Of a DNA stretch of 64,000 nucleotides, positions 18,899 through 29,364 are shown one piece after another. How positions within the stretch are numbered: position 1 is the stretch's first letter; each line of letters begins with the position of its first letter. The position numbers and the translations under genes are program-made. The notes under the pieces were generated by a model. It had not been told where the DNA came from and did no database searches. It was given only the letters and a program-made list of their open reading frames with translations. The DNA comes from Dysidea avara (Eukaryota; Porifera; Demospongiae; Dictyoceratida; Dysideidae), in contig NC_089272.1 of the NCBI RefSeq assembly GCF_963678975.1, positions 42,537,391 through 42,601,390 of the forward strand, given 5' to 3'.

Positions 18899-21420
18899 AT
18901 GAAATGTGGGAGGCCTAGTAAAAAGGCTCAGTCCAAAAGGAAACGTACTTCCTCTGCTCCACCGGTGTTGATATCTCCCAAGAAATGCTTAAAATGGACT
19001 GAAGAATCTATGCTAGCAGCGATTAAAGCTGTTTGAAATGGTTACACTGTTAACAGGGCTGCTATCAATCATGGCATTCCCAGAATGACGCTTCAGGAAA
19101 GGCTTTCTGGTGGAGTTATACATGGAACCAAACCTGGACCTCTCCCTTGCTTAAACAAGAATGAAGAAGCCAAGTTGGCAGAGTTTTTGGAGGTAGTGTC
19201 TGATGTTGGGTATGGCAAAACTAAAAAGCAAATCAAAAGTATGGTTGAGTCTGCAGCTTGTGACAAAGGAGTGTTAAGAAAAGAAAAATCACTGATGGAT
19301 GGTTTCGCCGCTTCATGGAAAGACAACCTCAGCTGAGATTGTGTAAAGGAGATAAAACAGCCTTTGTACGTATGGATGCTATGCAGCTATTATTTAACCT
19401 TGTATTTATTGGTTGAACATGACTTGATGGACTGACCTAAACAAATATATAACATTGATGAGTCTGGGATGCCTCTTGACCACCAATCTCCTCGAGTTGT
19501 GGCAAGAAAAAGAAAGAAAAAGTGAGGTACTGTACCTCAGGTAATAAATCACAAATTACAGTAGTGAGATGTGTTAATGCTATTGGCCAAGCAATGCCAC
19601 CATTTATCATTTTTGATGTAAAAAATCTTAATATGGATTGGACTGAGAGGAGGTCCCTGGTACCACCTATGGATTAAGTGAAAATGGATGGATTGATATG
19701 GAGCTTTTAAACTATGATTTTTCAATCACTTCCTGCATCCTGCTGGAGCAAGTCGACCCTTACTGCTTCTGCTTGATGGCCATAGTTCCCACTACAATCT
19801 AGAAGCAATTACCCTGGCAAGAGAAAATGGTGTCATTACATTCACTCTTGTGCCACATACCACACATGAATTGCAACCCCTTGACACTGCTGTTTTTGGA
19901 CCATTAAAAAACTGGTATGAAGAGTGCCATATGTATGTCCAATCACATCCAGGAAGAATCATAACAAAATGCCACTTTAACGAGGTCTTTGCTAAACATG
20001 GCTGAAACGTATGGTGCCAGCTAATCCAAAGACAGTTTTAGATCATGATCCTACCAAGGAGAAGTCTACGGAAGTTGATACTTTGTCAATCACCAGTTCA
20101 CAAGGTGAACACAGCACTAATGAAGTAGCAACTTTTACTGCAGAAGAAGAGGCTCTTTTCGTTAAACGGTATAATAATGGATATAACATACCTGATCCTC
20201 ACTATGTATGTTGGGTGGAACTAAATCATCATGAAGATAGATTGATTGACCATTTGAAAATGTAACACCTTTGGAACACTGCAATATGGATTCATGATTG
20301 CCTCCAGTCACAGAAAGTGCTGTTACAACCCCTAATGCCCTGCCTTCAGAAAGTTCAAGCCTAACATCAAGCACTGAATCTTTATCTCCCCATTCAAGTA
20401 CAGTACACCTACTACTATACCAGACTCTAATCACACTTCTAGAACTTTATCTTGTTCAACTAAAAGTAGTGAACCAACCATCATTGTTGTTCCAGAGTCA
20501 CCACCATCCTTTTCTGGCTATGTGGTGAAAACTTCTGAATCTATCACATCTACTGCTACACCAGCATCTTGTCATGAATCAGGTATGCTTGTGGTTTTGA
20601 TTATCATAACCTAGCATTTATATGAGGTTGTTAATCTAGAGTCACCACTATCTTGCTTTTCTGGTAATGCTGCAAAACTTCAGTATCTACTGCATCTACT
20701 GTTACATCAGGATCAACACCATCTCGTCTTGAATCAGGTACGCTTGTAGATTTGATTATCATATCCTTGTATTTTTATACTGATTTTCTGCAGTTTGTAG
20801 CAATGCACATTCACCAGTATCTGATGCTATTTCCAAGTATCTTGTTCAGTATGTGCCTCCTCTCCCAGTTTAAAAAAATGCTGTGTCCATCAGAGTAACT
20901 GGATCGAGGGTGTTGACTAGTACAGAAGGTTATGCTATGTTACTAGAGGAAGAAGAGAAGAAAAGGAAGGAAAAAGAAGAAAAAGAAAGGAAAAACAAGA
21001 AAGAATAGAAAAAAATGTGAAAAGGAAGAAGCTTCTAAGAGGAAGGCTGAAGAAAAGGCTAAGAAATCTGCAACAAAATCTGCAACGAAATCCAATACCA
21101 CTACCAGAAAAAGGCGTAAGGGAAAGGCACAGAGTGGTGATGATACATTGCTGACATCAACCTCTCTTGATGAGATGACACAAGATTCAAGGCCAGAAAA
21201 CACACAGAATGAGTTGCTACTTCTGCTGTCAATGATCAAGATACTGATCAAGATTACGCAGGTGTGAATGTTTGGAACTTATGAGGATGATGTCAGGATG
21301 GGCAGTGGTGCAAAATGGGCAAAGTGCGTGTGTAAAAGGTGGATTCATGTTGACTGCATCAGTAAAACTGCCCTAGATGAATCTGGAGAAGAAAGGACTT
21401 GTTCTAACTGTGTGGTTTAG
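18899..21420 (+). pseudogene. Tigger/pogo-like DDE transposase with C-terminal PHD-like zinc finger
   Basis: ATG at 18899 follows a splice-acceptor-like CTTTTGTAG. The N-terminus is basic (GRPSKK, SKRKRT), then a CENP-B/psq-type helix-turn-helix region (WTEESMLAAIKAV, IPRMTLQERLSG, GYGKTKKQIK). A TGA lies at about 19034 and frameshifts near 19295 and 19520. Catalytic residues: D1 in YNIDESGMPLD (19457), D2 in LLLLLDGHSSHY (19775), D3 in HELQPLDTAVFGPL (19883), giving 35 residues between D2 and D3. Further on: FVKRYNNGYNIPDPHYVCW, a Lys/Glu-rich stretch (20943-21080), and a Cys/His finger at about 21270-21418 (KWAKCVCKRWIHVDC, CSNCV). The copy is dead, with many stops in the linker. Confidence 0.8.
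20488..20795 (+). repeat. ~155-bp tandem duplication inside the Tigger-like element
   Basis: The segment ending CATGAATCAGGTATGCTTGT with TTTGATTATCATA after it (20570-20612) recurs as CTTGAATCAGGTACGCTTGT with TTTGATTATCATA (20726-20765), preceded each time by GAGTCACCAC-ATC and a Ser/Thr-rich coding-like stretch. Each unit looks like a short exon piece plus a GTATG/GTACG donor-like intron start. Confidence 0.65.
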
Positions 21421-22541
21421 TTTTCATAGTATCATTACACTTTGATAATACGTTTGTTATTGAATTTTATCTGTATTGTTACGTGTGTTATTAGCTTTTC
21501 AATTATACACAAATGTATGTGGGTGATAAGACAGTATATCGATATCGTAGCTGTAGTGGTAAAAAATAATGATGGGCTTCTGTGATGAAAATTCCAAAGA
21601 GGTGACGATAATAAAGCATAGAAAAATGTACAGGGTTATGATAATATGTACCGGGTGATGATAAATGGCTAATTGCACTTGCTAGCTCTGTCGATAGTAC
21701 CTTCAAGTACGAAACGAATACCAAGCCGATTTTTCTTGTGCAAAGGATTGATGAAGTGCTTTACCAGCATACAAAAATTACTGGCTGTATTTTGTTGTGC
21801 TACGGAAGGACACCCGGGCGAACAAGTTCATGCCGATAATTGGTATATTACGCTAGCAATGACATTATATTAAACAATAATTACTATTCTCCATACATTT
21901 AGTGTGGCAAATAAAGTGTAGTAGTATCTAAAAAAACCTTACCATATCATAACACTGAAAATCACTGATGACATGTATGTTGCAATCTGTCATGTTTTTA
22001 TGAAGTATTGTTAACTATGACCTGTGACACCAAAAGTCATATTCTGTGCAGTGTTTATTGTACACAATTACCCCCATGTAGTAATTAACTAGTGATACTG
22101 TATGACACAATGCATTATTATTAGCAAATTACTGACTCAATCAGTAATATTACAACTGGTCATTCTACAAAGAAGTGGTCACTTTAGAAAGGTATTACCC
22201 ACCCATGCATTTTACTACGTTGAGTGCTTATGTGGTGAAAATTTCATGTCATTATAGGAAATTCCTATTGAAAGTTATGGCATGTTGGATATTGTGCTTG
22301 GTACCATGCTAATGTGCAAAAAAGTCCTAAAATTGTTGTACACAAAATTCACCACTCTACCAACTTCTTTAGTTTGTAACTCTTGATAGGAACCACCGAT
22401 TGAGGTGAGGTTTGCACTAAAATGATTCTAAAAGAAAGCAAAATATTTGCCATACCAAAGAATTTACGAAATGTAAAATTTTTAATTTGGTTGGAAATCC
22501 TCACTCTAATCTATAAGCACCACCCCCTAGGAAATATTGTA
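21421..22541. other. Non-coding stretch
   Basis: AT-rich sequence after the transposase. The 66-codon ORF at 21673-21873 and the complementary ORF at 21503-21724 show no family features. No paired termini were found. Nothing more can be supported. Confidence 0.4.
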
Positions 22542-22715
22542 CAACAGGAATCGGTTACATTCGAGGAACTAAATTCACCTTAATTGAGGAATTAATAATT
22601 GAGGAATTAATTATTCTAGATATGCAATTTCTTGCAAATTTATAATTTGTCAAACTGAATTCGTCAAAATTTAATTTTCCCTTCATCCCCAAATTCATCA
22701 ATATTTCCTGTTGTA
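22542..22715. mobile_element. Possible 174-bp MITE with TA target duplication
   Basis: CAACAGGAA starts at 22542 and ...TTCCTGTTG ends at 22715, with TA on each side. The inverted match is short (~9-12 bp), and the interior repeats GAGGAATTAATAATT. A weak call based on termini only. Confidence 0.35.
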
Positions 22716-22717
22716 CG

Positions 22718-23104
22718 GTAGGGTCTGGGTACAAGGCCAATGGCAGATCCAGGATGGGACATTTGGGGCAAATGCCCCCCCCCCCCTCCCACTTTGTGGA
22801 GTAGCCATAGCTAGCTACCTACTTCTTTTGCTACTAAACTTTATGTCAGGCCAAAATCAATTTATAACTTATGAAAATATGCACATTGTACTAGCATTTA
22901 TTATTACAAATTCACCTAAAACCAAAGCAAATCAGTCAAACTAGCTTTGAAATTGTCACCCAGCACCTTCATGCATACTAAGCACCTCTAAAAACAAGTT
23001 AATGTTGTGCTACCTCTAAAAACCAGGTGCCATGCAGCTAGCTAATTCATCTGGAATTAACCATAGATAGTATGTGCTACTATGAATTAACCAACTATGT
23101 GTTA
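22718..23104. other. Non-coding stretch with hAT-like end remnant
   Basis: 22738-22795 (GCAGATCCAGGATGGG, then a C-run) resembles the outer end of the CAGGGGCGGATC MITEs elsewhere in the window, but no partner end was found. The rest is AT-rich without coding signal. Confidence 0.35.
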
Positions 23105-24035
23105 CTATTTCTTTTTCTCCCATACATAAATGATATCAATGATAACATCCAGAGCCAGATACGTCTCTGCTGATGATTGCTTAGTTTATAGAGTGATACA
23201 CACACCACAGGACCATGATATTCTTCTCCAAGATCTTAGTAATCTAACAGTTTGGGCTAGAGATTGGCATATGGAATTTAATGTCTTCAAGTGTAGTATT
23301 CTTCAAGTAACTACAAAACAACACATAAGTACTTATGAATACACCATGAATGGCACCACACTAAATATTGTTTCTCAACATCCATGTTTAGGTATAACAC
23401 TAGATCACAAACTATCCTGGCATTCTCACATTGAAACACTCTGCCACAAAGCCAATCGCACACTGGGATTCCTTAAACATAATATATACAACCTTCCTAG
23501 ACATCTTCATGAGCGTAGCTATAAACAACTAGTTTTACCAATGCTTCATTACTGTTCCTCCATCTGGGACCCTTACCATCACAATGCAATCAAACAACTT
23601 GAAATGATCCAACACTGGCAGAGCTGCACGGTTTGTCACAAACAACCCATGGCGAAGAGACCACCACGACGGTATTACCGCAATCCTAAATTGGCGAACT
23701 CTACAAGATTGACACAAAACAATAGACTAATCCTTTTATTTAAATTAGTAAATAATCTACTTATTGTTCCACACCAATACTTTTTATCTCCATTCTTTCC
23801 AAACACTAGAGCTAACCATCAATTAAAATTTTCTCACTACCAATCAAGAACAGAAATCTATCGAAACTCCTTTTTCTCCAAGACGACTATTGAATGGAAT
23901 TCCTTACCCTATCCTGATCTTGATGAGATTGATGCTGCAGATACATTTAGGTCGTACTTATTTACTTAATAATGTAATTGTACATTAGCGTGTTGCCCCT
24001 AAGGGTTTTGCTAATCAATAAATAAATAAAATATT
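23105..24035 (+). mobile_element. CR1/L2-type LINE, truncated to the 3' end of RT
   Basis: Starts just before RT motif C and ends in the TTAGC 23985-23989 / GCTAA 24010-24014 hairpin with inner CCC 23997-23999 / GGG 24003-24005, then an (AAAT)n tail. The same family as 12841-16234 by protein and by tail. Confidence 0.85.
23130..23969 (+). pseudogene. LINE ORF2 C-terminal fragment
   Basis: 279 codons: SADDCLVYRVIHTPQDHDIL (motif C; the residue before ADD is changed), WHMEFNVFKCSILQV (motif D), CLGITLDHKLSWHSHI, HKANRTLGFLKHNIY, MLHYCSSIWDPYHHN, and the C-terminal TRANHQLKF, FFSKTTIEWNSLP, AADTFRSYLFT. The segment at 23615-23715 is out of frame relative to the relatives (two compensating shifts). 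It cannot make a functional RT because motifs before C are absent. Confidence 0.82.
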
Positions 24036-24044
24036 TTACAATAG

Positions 24045-24335
24045 GGTAATTTGGAGAGGTGGCTAAGGATGTGAAGCACCTTGCTATTGTGGAGAAGGCA
24101 GGAGGTGATTTCATTCCACTAGTTGTATATAGGAAGTTTTGGGGTATGGACACCTTTTGCTTTGTCAGTTCTTAATTCTATTGCTGATCACACCACCACC
24201 TGTAGTGGGATTTCACCTAAAGTGGCCAGAAGAAATCTACTTCAACAACTCTCTGTTTGTTTATGGGTGAATAATGCTTGAATGATTTTAAGGTATTAGG
24301 CACTGCAAGGTAGTGGTGATTTCTTTGTTGTTCCC
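24045..24335 (+). pseudogene. RLE retroelement C-terminal fragment (restriction-like endonuclease end)
   Basis: Reads EVAKDVKHLAIVEKAGGDF and IPLVVY, then in another frame PFALSVLNSIADHTTTCSG and ARRNLLQQLSVCLWVNNA. This is collinear with the ends of the ORFs at 11882 and 48056. A frameshift lies near 24135 and stops follow. It abuts the LINE tail at 24035. Confidence 0.75.
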
Positions 24336-24985
24336 CTTTCCTAGTAACAGTTTGTTTTGTAGATTCTAATTGTAGCATTTGTTGTCATGTGTACCTATCG
24401 AATTTTCACGCATATTTTGTTGCTAATCAAATTAAAATACGTTGCTATGTACTGCTCAGGAACCGCTTAAACAAACCGCTTTAATCAACATATTACACAG
24501 AGAAGTATCTTCTAAACTGTTTTATAGTTTGACTATCATGTTTTTCCCACAAATTTTCTTGACAAAGCCTCATAGCTGCTCTTCATTTTCGTAGAGATTT
24601 TCGTTCGCGTATGTAAGGGATACGCCCCCTTTCAACTCGAAGCGATAGGCTATTCCTGGTAGTGTACGAGGCCTGCAACATTGTTTTTCAGTTGTTAAAC
24701 GCCTGAAAACCTCAAAGGGAAGGTAGTTTATAAAGCCTGAGAAAAATCGCCACACCCGTATTTTAGTCCGCCGAAAAGAAACCACCTCAGAGCAAAGTTC
24801 ACCTGTGCAGAAGTTTAATACACACTGCATTTCGCTTTTACTTCTTACTTAAAAGCTGCTTTTTTACCGATTTTGCTCACGTGGGTGGGTACGGTCCGTA
24901 CGGACAAAATTATAAATAGGTAGATATAGCTACTAGACAGATGCTAAAGCAAACCGTGTGTTTTTCGTGCATGCTTAGTATGTAG
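24336..24985. other. Unassigned stretch
   Basis: Contains an 86-codon minus-strand ORF (24570-24830) with a Cys-containing N-terminus but no recognised domain. It may be an unidentified exon or chance. No other feature seen. Confidence 0.35.
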
Positions 24986-24989
24986 CTAT

Positions 24990-25135
24990 ATGAAATTAAG
25001 AACGTGCTAATCAAAAGGTTGCAGGTTCGATGCTCAGGCTGGGTTCTGTACTGTTGTTTCCTTGAGCAAGAAACTTTACTTCCATTGCTCACAGCCACGC
25101 AGCATTTGGACCTGTGTGGACAGCTTTGATTATGG
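24990..25135 (+). repeat. tRNA-derived SINE-like sequence
   Basis: A pol III B-box-like GCAGGTTCGATGC at 25020-25032 is followed by TTTCCTTGAGCAAGAAACTT (about 25056), a word resembling the conserved central domain of V-type SINEs (CTTGAGCAAGGCACTTAA type). The A box is not clear and the ends are undefined. Confidence 0.45.
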
Positions 25136-25470
25136 CAACAGGTTGACCACATACATACAGTTTATTGAAGTTATGCTCTACTACAGTTTCAACTGTTGGG
25201 AAAAGATAAAGGGCATTATTAAAGCTAGACAAATCAGAAACGTGAGCAGGTGTTCCTGTCATTAAGTGTCCCCGGTCACTCTCAGTTACTTCACAATTCC
25301 TTAGCCACATTATTAATAAGTTTAGAGTCTTTTATCACTCTTTTTAGCCAATCATGTGATTTTATTTTGCTTTCAAGTTTAGCAAAGCACTGACCTACTG
25401 CATCCGTGAAACATAAGATTAATTTGTCATGGCCTTAATGATAAAGGTTCTATTAGTACTACAAGTACAG
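25136..25470. other. Unassigned stretch
   Basis: Short ORFs on both strands (25062-25310) overlap and match nothing known. No repeats noticed. Confidence 0.35.
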
Positions 25471-25755
25471 CTAGTTAGCTCAGTACCTGGTCTCTTTCTT
25501 TAGGCGTTTCTTGTGCTCTTCGTAGTCTGTCGCGCTCTCTCCTTCTAACCAACCTTTCTTCTCGTTCAGCCATCAAACCACGTGCTAAGCCATGTGGAGT
25601 AAAAGTACACCGCTCATGAAATTTTCGTGAAGCAGCGTGGAGCAACCCGTTTTCTTTCAGTATATTTTCGTTAACGCGACGTACGTACCATTCACTAACA
25701 GTGTGGGGAAATCCGTTTTCGTTCGGTAAATTTTCGTGAACGCGACGTACGTACC

Positions 25756-27366
25756 TTCTGCTCTTCGTATGTGGTGGGACCAAGTTTCCTCACTGGGCCC
25801 TAGCTTTGGTTACTTCCCTAATGCAAAGAAGACATGGCTTGTTACTAAGACTCAGTTTTGCTCTGTTGGTAAGGAATTGTTTCATGACACAGCTGTAAAT
25901 GTTACATCTGATGGCAGGCCTCATCTTGGTGCTCCAGTTGGCACCTCTGAGTATGTGGAAAGATTTACTTTTGATAAGATTAGCCAGTGGGTTTCTGAAG
26001 TTAATACACTCTCCTCCATCGCTATCTCCCAACCTCATGCTGCTTATACATGTTTTACTCATGGACTATTTAGCCGTTGGCTGTATGTAACACGTACAGT
26101 CCCTGATACATCTTCTAGTTTCCAGTCACTCGAGAAAGCCTTATTGACAAAGTTTATTCCAGCCTTGACTGCCCTTGACCCTCCTGGTGCTCTTCAACGT
26201 TCACTCTTTGCCCTTCCAACTAGATTTGGTGGTCTAGGCATTGTTGCACCTGATTCTTTATCATCTATTGAGTTTTCTGCTTCAATGTATGTCACAGCAC
26301 CCTTACGATCACTCATTTTATCACAGAATTTTGGCTATACTGCCGATACTCGTTGTAGTCTGTACTCCCGTAAGCTTGAAATTAAACAATCCAAGACTAT
26401 CAATTTGTCCACTCTTTCTAAGGAACTGTTCTCTAAGCTTACTCCCACTCTTCGGAGGGCTGTTACTTTAGCACAGGAAAAGGGTGCTTCTAGATGGCTT
26501 ACTGCCCTACCTGTGCAGGAACACGGTTTCTCCCTACACAAGACTGCCTTTCAAGATGCCCTTGCTTTGAGGTATGGATGGATGCCCTCTCGTACACCTT
26601 CCCACTGTGCGTGTGGTACCAACTTTTCTGTTGATCATGCCCTATCTTGTCCAAAGGGTGGATTCCCTTCAATACGCCACAACGAAGTGAGGGATATCAC
26701 AGCTGAATTGTTATCTGAAGTGTGCCATGATGTGGAGGTTGAGCCTCATCTGCAGCCTCTAAGTGATGAAAGATTTCAACAGAAGACAGCCAACACTCAG
26801 GATGGCGCACGCTTGGACATTGCCATGAATGGATTTTGGGGTGGTCGTTATGAAAAATGTTATACGGATGTCAGAGTTTTTAACCCACTTGCACCATCCA
26901 ACAGTGGAACCACCCTTCAGTCATGTTACAGGAAACATGAAATAACAAAGAAGAGAGCTTATGAGTTGCGAATCCGTGAAGTGGAACACAGTTCTTTTAC
27001 CCCTCTAGTGTTCTCTGCTTCCGGGGGAATGGGCCATGAAGCCAGTGTCTTTTACAAGCGATTGGCGAGTTTATTGTCTGACAAATGGAATGACCCTTAT
27101 GCCACAGTACTAGGATGGATTAGATGTAGATTGTCGTTTTGTTTACTGCGTTCAGCAATCCAATGCATTAGAGGAGCAAGATCTTCACAAGGTCGTTACA
27201 TCAAAAGTGCTCCTGTGGCCTTGGTGCAATCTGAGACTCAGTTTTTGATTTAATTGTTTAACTGTTATTTGTATGTTCTTCTTTATATCGTAAAAAAAAA
27301 ATATATATATATATATTTTCAATAAAAAATTAAATAAATAAATAAAAAATAAATAAATAAAATAAA
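25756..27366 (+). mobile_element. RLE-type retrotransposon, 5'-truncated in RT, long A-rich tail
   Basis: Begins inside the RT thumb and ends with an AT-rich 3' end and (AAAT)n tail at 27322-27366. It sits exactly between ...ACGTACC and ATTCACTAAC of adjacent ~66-bp repeat units, as in the uninterrupted junction at about 25686-25700, so the target duplication is very short or absent. The open ORF suggests a recent insertion. Confidence 0.8.
25769..27253 (+). CDS. RLE retrotransposon protein, C-terminal half (RT thumb, zinc knuckle, restriction-like endonuclease)
   Basis: About 494 codons from the first ATG at 25769; the frame is open further upstream through host-repeat sequence. It begins SSLGPSFGYFPNAKKTWLVT, the segment following the RT catalytic motif. 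A CHHC-type knuckle, CACGTNFSVDHALSCPKGG, is followed by IRHNEVRD and then the nuclease: EPHLQPL, GARLDIAMNGFW, YTDVRVFNPLAP, YELRIREVEHSSFTPLVFS, GGMGHEASVFYKRLASLL. The RLD...DVRV pattern fits a PD-(D/E)XK restriction-like endonuclease, which nicks target DNA in R2/CRE-like elements. The RT palm is missing, so it cannot act alone. It is the cognate C-terminus of the class at 1-1459. Confidence 0.82.
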   Translation: MWWDQVSSLGPSFGYFPNAKKTWLVTKTQFCSVGKELFHDTAVNVTSDGRPHLGAPVGTSEYVERFTFDKISQWVSEVNTLSSIAISQPHAAYTCFTHGLFSRWLYVTRTVPDTSSSFQSLEKALLTKFIPALTALDPPGALQRSLFALPTRFGGLGIVAPDSLSSIEFSASMYVTAPLRSLILSQNFGYTADTRCSLYSRKLEIKQSKTINLSTLSKELFSKLTPTLRRAVTLAQEKGASRWLTALPVQEHGFSLHKTAFQDALALRYGWMPSRTPSHCACGTNFSVDHALSCPKGGFPSIRHNEVRDITAELLSEVCHDVEVEPHLQPLSDERFQQKTANTQDGARLDIAMNGFWGGRYEKCYTDVRVFNPLAPSNSGTTLQSCYRKHEITKKRAYELRIREVEHSSFTPLVFSASGGMGHEASVFYKRLASLLSDKWNDPYATVLGWIRCRLSFCLLRSAIQCIRGARSSQGRYIKSAPVALVQSETQFLI

Positions 27367-27440
27367 AATTCACTAACAGTGTGGGGCAGTCCGTTTTCCT
27401 TCGGTAAATTTTCGTGAACGTGACGTACGTACCATTCCTC

Positions 27441-27960
27441 GACTATACTGGGGCTCGCTCAGGCTCGCCCCAAATATAGCTAGGTACACACACAATTTTA
27501 CCATATATTCTCTCAATAATCTATGCTTTTACGAAAACAATTTCACTAAACCAGGCGCGCACCCACAGCAGCCTTCGGACGGCTGTGGACGCGCCCCTGG
27601 TTTAATAATTATCGTGTTGCTGCTTTTAAAGACATTAATAGCCTTTAATACTTCACAACCATCTGCAAAAGCCAAAATGGCAAAGACACTGCTAAGAGGT
27701 GACTATTTGTTGCTCCAAAATGCAGTAGCTAACAAAATAATTTGGCTCTTCCCAACCTAACTGTTTGTACCCCTCCCCTTACCAGCTCCTAGATCCGCCC
27801 CTGGAGGACTACAAACTATGTACGGAGATGCCCCTCATGAACAGCCAGGTCAGTCATCTAGGGATCAGACAAGTGTCCAGGGGAAGAGCGGCATCCACAA
27901 AAGAGCTAAAACAGCCGACTCCATCATCGCATTAAAGAAAGCCAACATGGGCATCGGAGC
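27441..27960. other. Spacer with a long GC-rich hairpin
   Basis: Contains GCTCGC repeats (27470), a 57-bp imperfect hairpin at 27547-27603, and TCCTAGATCCGCCCCTG at 27787-27803, a right end of a hAT-like CAGGGGCGGATC MITE without a visible partner. A 63-codon ORF (27818-28009) runs into repeat P and has no recognised domain. Confidence 0.45.
27547..27603. repeat. 57-bp hairpin ending AAACCAGG / CCTGGTTT
   Basis: AAACCAGG...GCGC...CCACAGC pairs with GCTGTGG...GCGC...CCTGGTTT around an apical CCTTCGG. Compact, with few mismatches. Either a minimal foldback element or a structured transcript. Confidence 0.55.
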
Positions 27961-28561
27961 CACAAAACGTGTGACTGTAGAGCTTCCCCTGACGGGGGGC
28001 AATGCATGAAGATAACCTCTTAAAGATCATATCAACATTTGGTCCCTAGTATTTTGTGGCAGTCAGCTACGGATTCGGCTATGGAAAGTGGGGCGGAAAG
28101 ACAAAAGGGCGTGGCAGCAGGAAAAGGTGAATACAAACTAATAACACATCAATAAATACTCACTATTATATGTGCGCACGCTGAAACACTGTACACTGAA
28201 TGATCACTAGGTACTCATCAACATCAGGCGAGTCAGTCCATTGAGCCCGCCATCTATAAAAACTCCAACCCACAATTAATAGGTGGGGTCTAGGGATCTT
28301 ATCCGCAATGATGTCACAGCCATAAAATGACGGCGACAGTTCTGGGACTTTCGTAAATTTTTTAACGATCATATCTCAGCCAAGAAAGAATATATCGAGC
28401 TCTAACCCTCAGGTATAAGAACATTACAATAAATATGTAGAAGCGATTTTTTTCAAACGAACGCGAGACTGTTATTCATTCTGTTACCTTATTAGTGAGA
28501 CGGTTAAGTCATATGTTCGTTCACTTTGTGATAAAAACACCAAATTTGGTGTGATGATACT

Positions 28562-28838
28562 TGTTGTTATTGTTATTATCTACTTTACTAGTTAGGCACT
28601 GGAAGGTGCACACAGAAGGCAGAGCCTGTTCGAGGTGTTTATCCATAGCCTAGGAACCTAAGCGAAAATTATTGAGCTAAATATCCTGAAGTGAAACGGG
28701 ACAAATACCTAGAAGGGCTAAAAAAAAAGCCAACCTCATCATGACTTGATCCGCAGGCTACCCAGATTCCGGCCAAGCGCCACACTCAGAGCCAACATTG
28801 GGGAGGCCACCTAAGTAGGGAAATGTTGTTGCTATTAC
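28562..28838 (-). mobile_element. SINE-like insertion (present in P, absent in Q)
   Basis: Copy Q reads GTGATACTTCACC where P has ~277 bp flanked by TACTT/TTACTT. On the minus strand the insert ends in (AAT/AAC)n (28562-28582 on plus: GTTGTTATTGTTATTATC), as for a retroposed tail. No clear pol III boxes, so the source is unknown. Confidence 0.55.
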
Positions 28839-29071
28839 TTCACCTCATACCTTTTCATTTCGGGATAGGTATACCATTAAAAATTCTAATCGTATAACTA
28901 AAATCAATTTAATTAAACATTTTTGGAGAGCTTTAAACACAAAACATACTGTAGCTTAAACATGCATTTAACAAACACATGAACATATGTTTATGTATAA
29001 CAACAACACATTAATTTTATAGTAAAATGCTTGTATTTTTCTGCATATCATGCCTATATCATATGCCTCAC

Positions 29072-29360
29072 TAGGGGCAAATCCAGAGTTTGGAAAGGGG
29101 GTGCACTTTGCTGAAAAGTAAACAACAACAAAAGAAAAAGGTCACATCAATAATGGCTGCCCTTTACCAAATGTATTTACTATAAAGTATATAAAGATCC
29201 TTATTCATAGCTTCGTAGTTAAGCTACACTGTCTCATGAACACTGTGACTACTTTATTAGAGTGACTGCTCTATTAGAGTATCTCAATCTTGTATGCAAT
29301 TTTTTTGAAATGGGTAAAGGAAGGGGGTACATTCCCCCTGTGCTTCCCTGATCCACCACC
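29072..29360. mobile_element. hAT-like MITE in copy P (eroded)
   Basis: Left end TAGGGGCAAATCCAGAG preceded by CTCAC (29067-29071); right end near ...GATCCACCAC. It occupies the same site as 35589-36520 in copy Q, so the insertion predates the P/Q duplication. It includes the ACTCTAATAGA motif at about 29258-29290. Confidence 0.6.
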
Positions 29361-29364
29361 ACTC

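Larger units (their letters stand above)
25475..27440 (-). pseudogene. ORF of 22-residue tandem repeats with an Arg-rich tail, split by a retroelement
   Basis: The minus strand reads, from 27435: EWYVRHVHENLPKENGLPHT, then (after the retroelement at 25756-27366) YVRRVHENLPNENGFPHTVS, WYVRRVNENILKENGLLHAA, FHERCTFTPHGLARG and MAEREERLVRRRERDRLRRA. The DNA repeat is ~66 bp, so repeats stay in frame. The Arg/Glu tail resembles the RRRERDR..RRA..T.EER repeats (STPR-like) of many invertebrate transposon and orphan proteins. Without the insertion, the frame joins precisely. No ATG upstream; CAGTATAG at about 27450 could be a splice acceptor. Function unknown. Confidence 0.5.

Noticed and set aside
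20943..21251. 102-residue minus-strand ORF rich in Phe and Leu
   Set aside because: It is the antisense of the Lys/Glu-rich linker of the Tigger-like transposase; no independent coding evidence.
22738..22795. A complete hAT-like MITE starting at GCAGATCCAGGATG
   Set aside because: No matching right end or duplication could be found within a plausible distance.
25700..27435. A ~67-bp target duplication flanking the RLE retroelement
   Set aside because: A third unit of the same ~66-bp repeat lies just upstream, so the flanking similarity is a pre-existing tandem repeat and the element sits between units.
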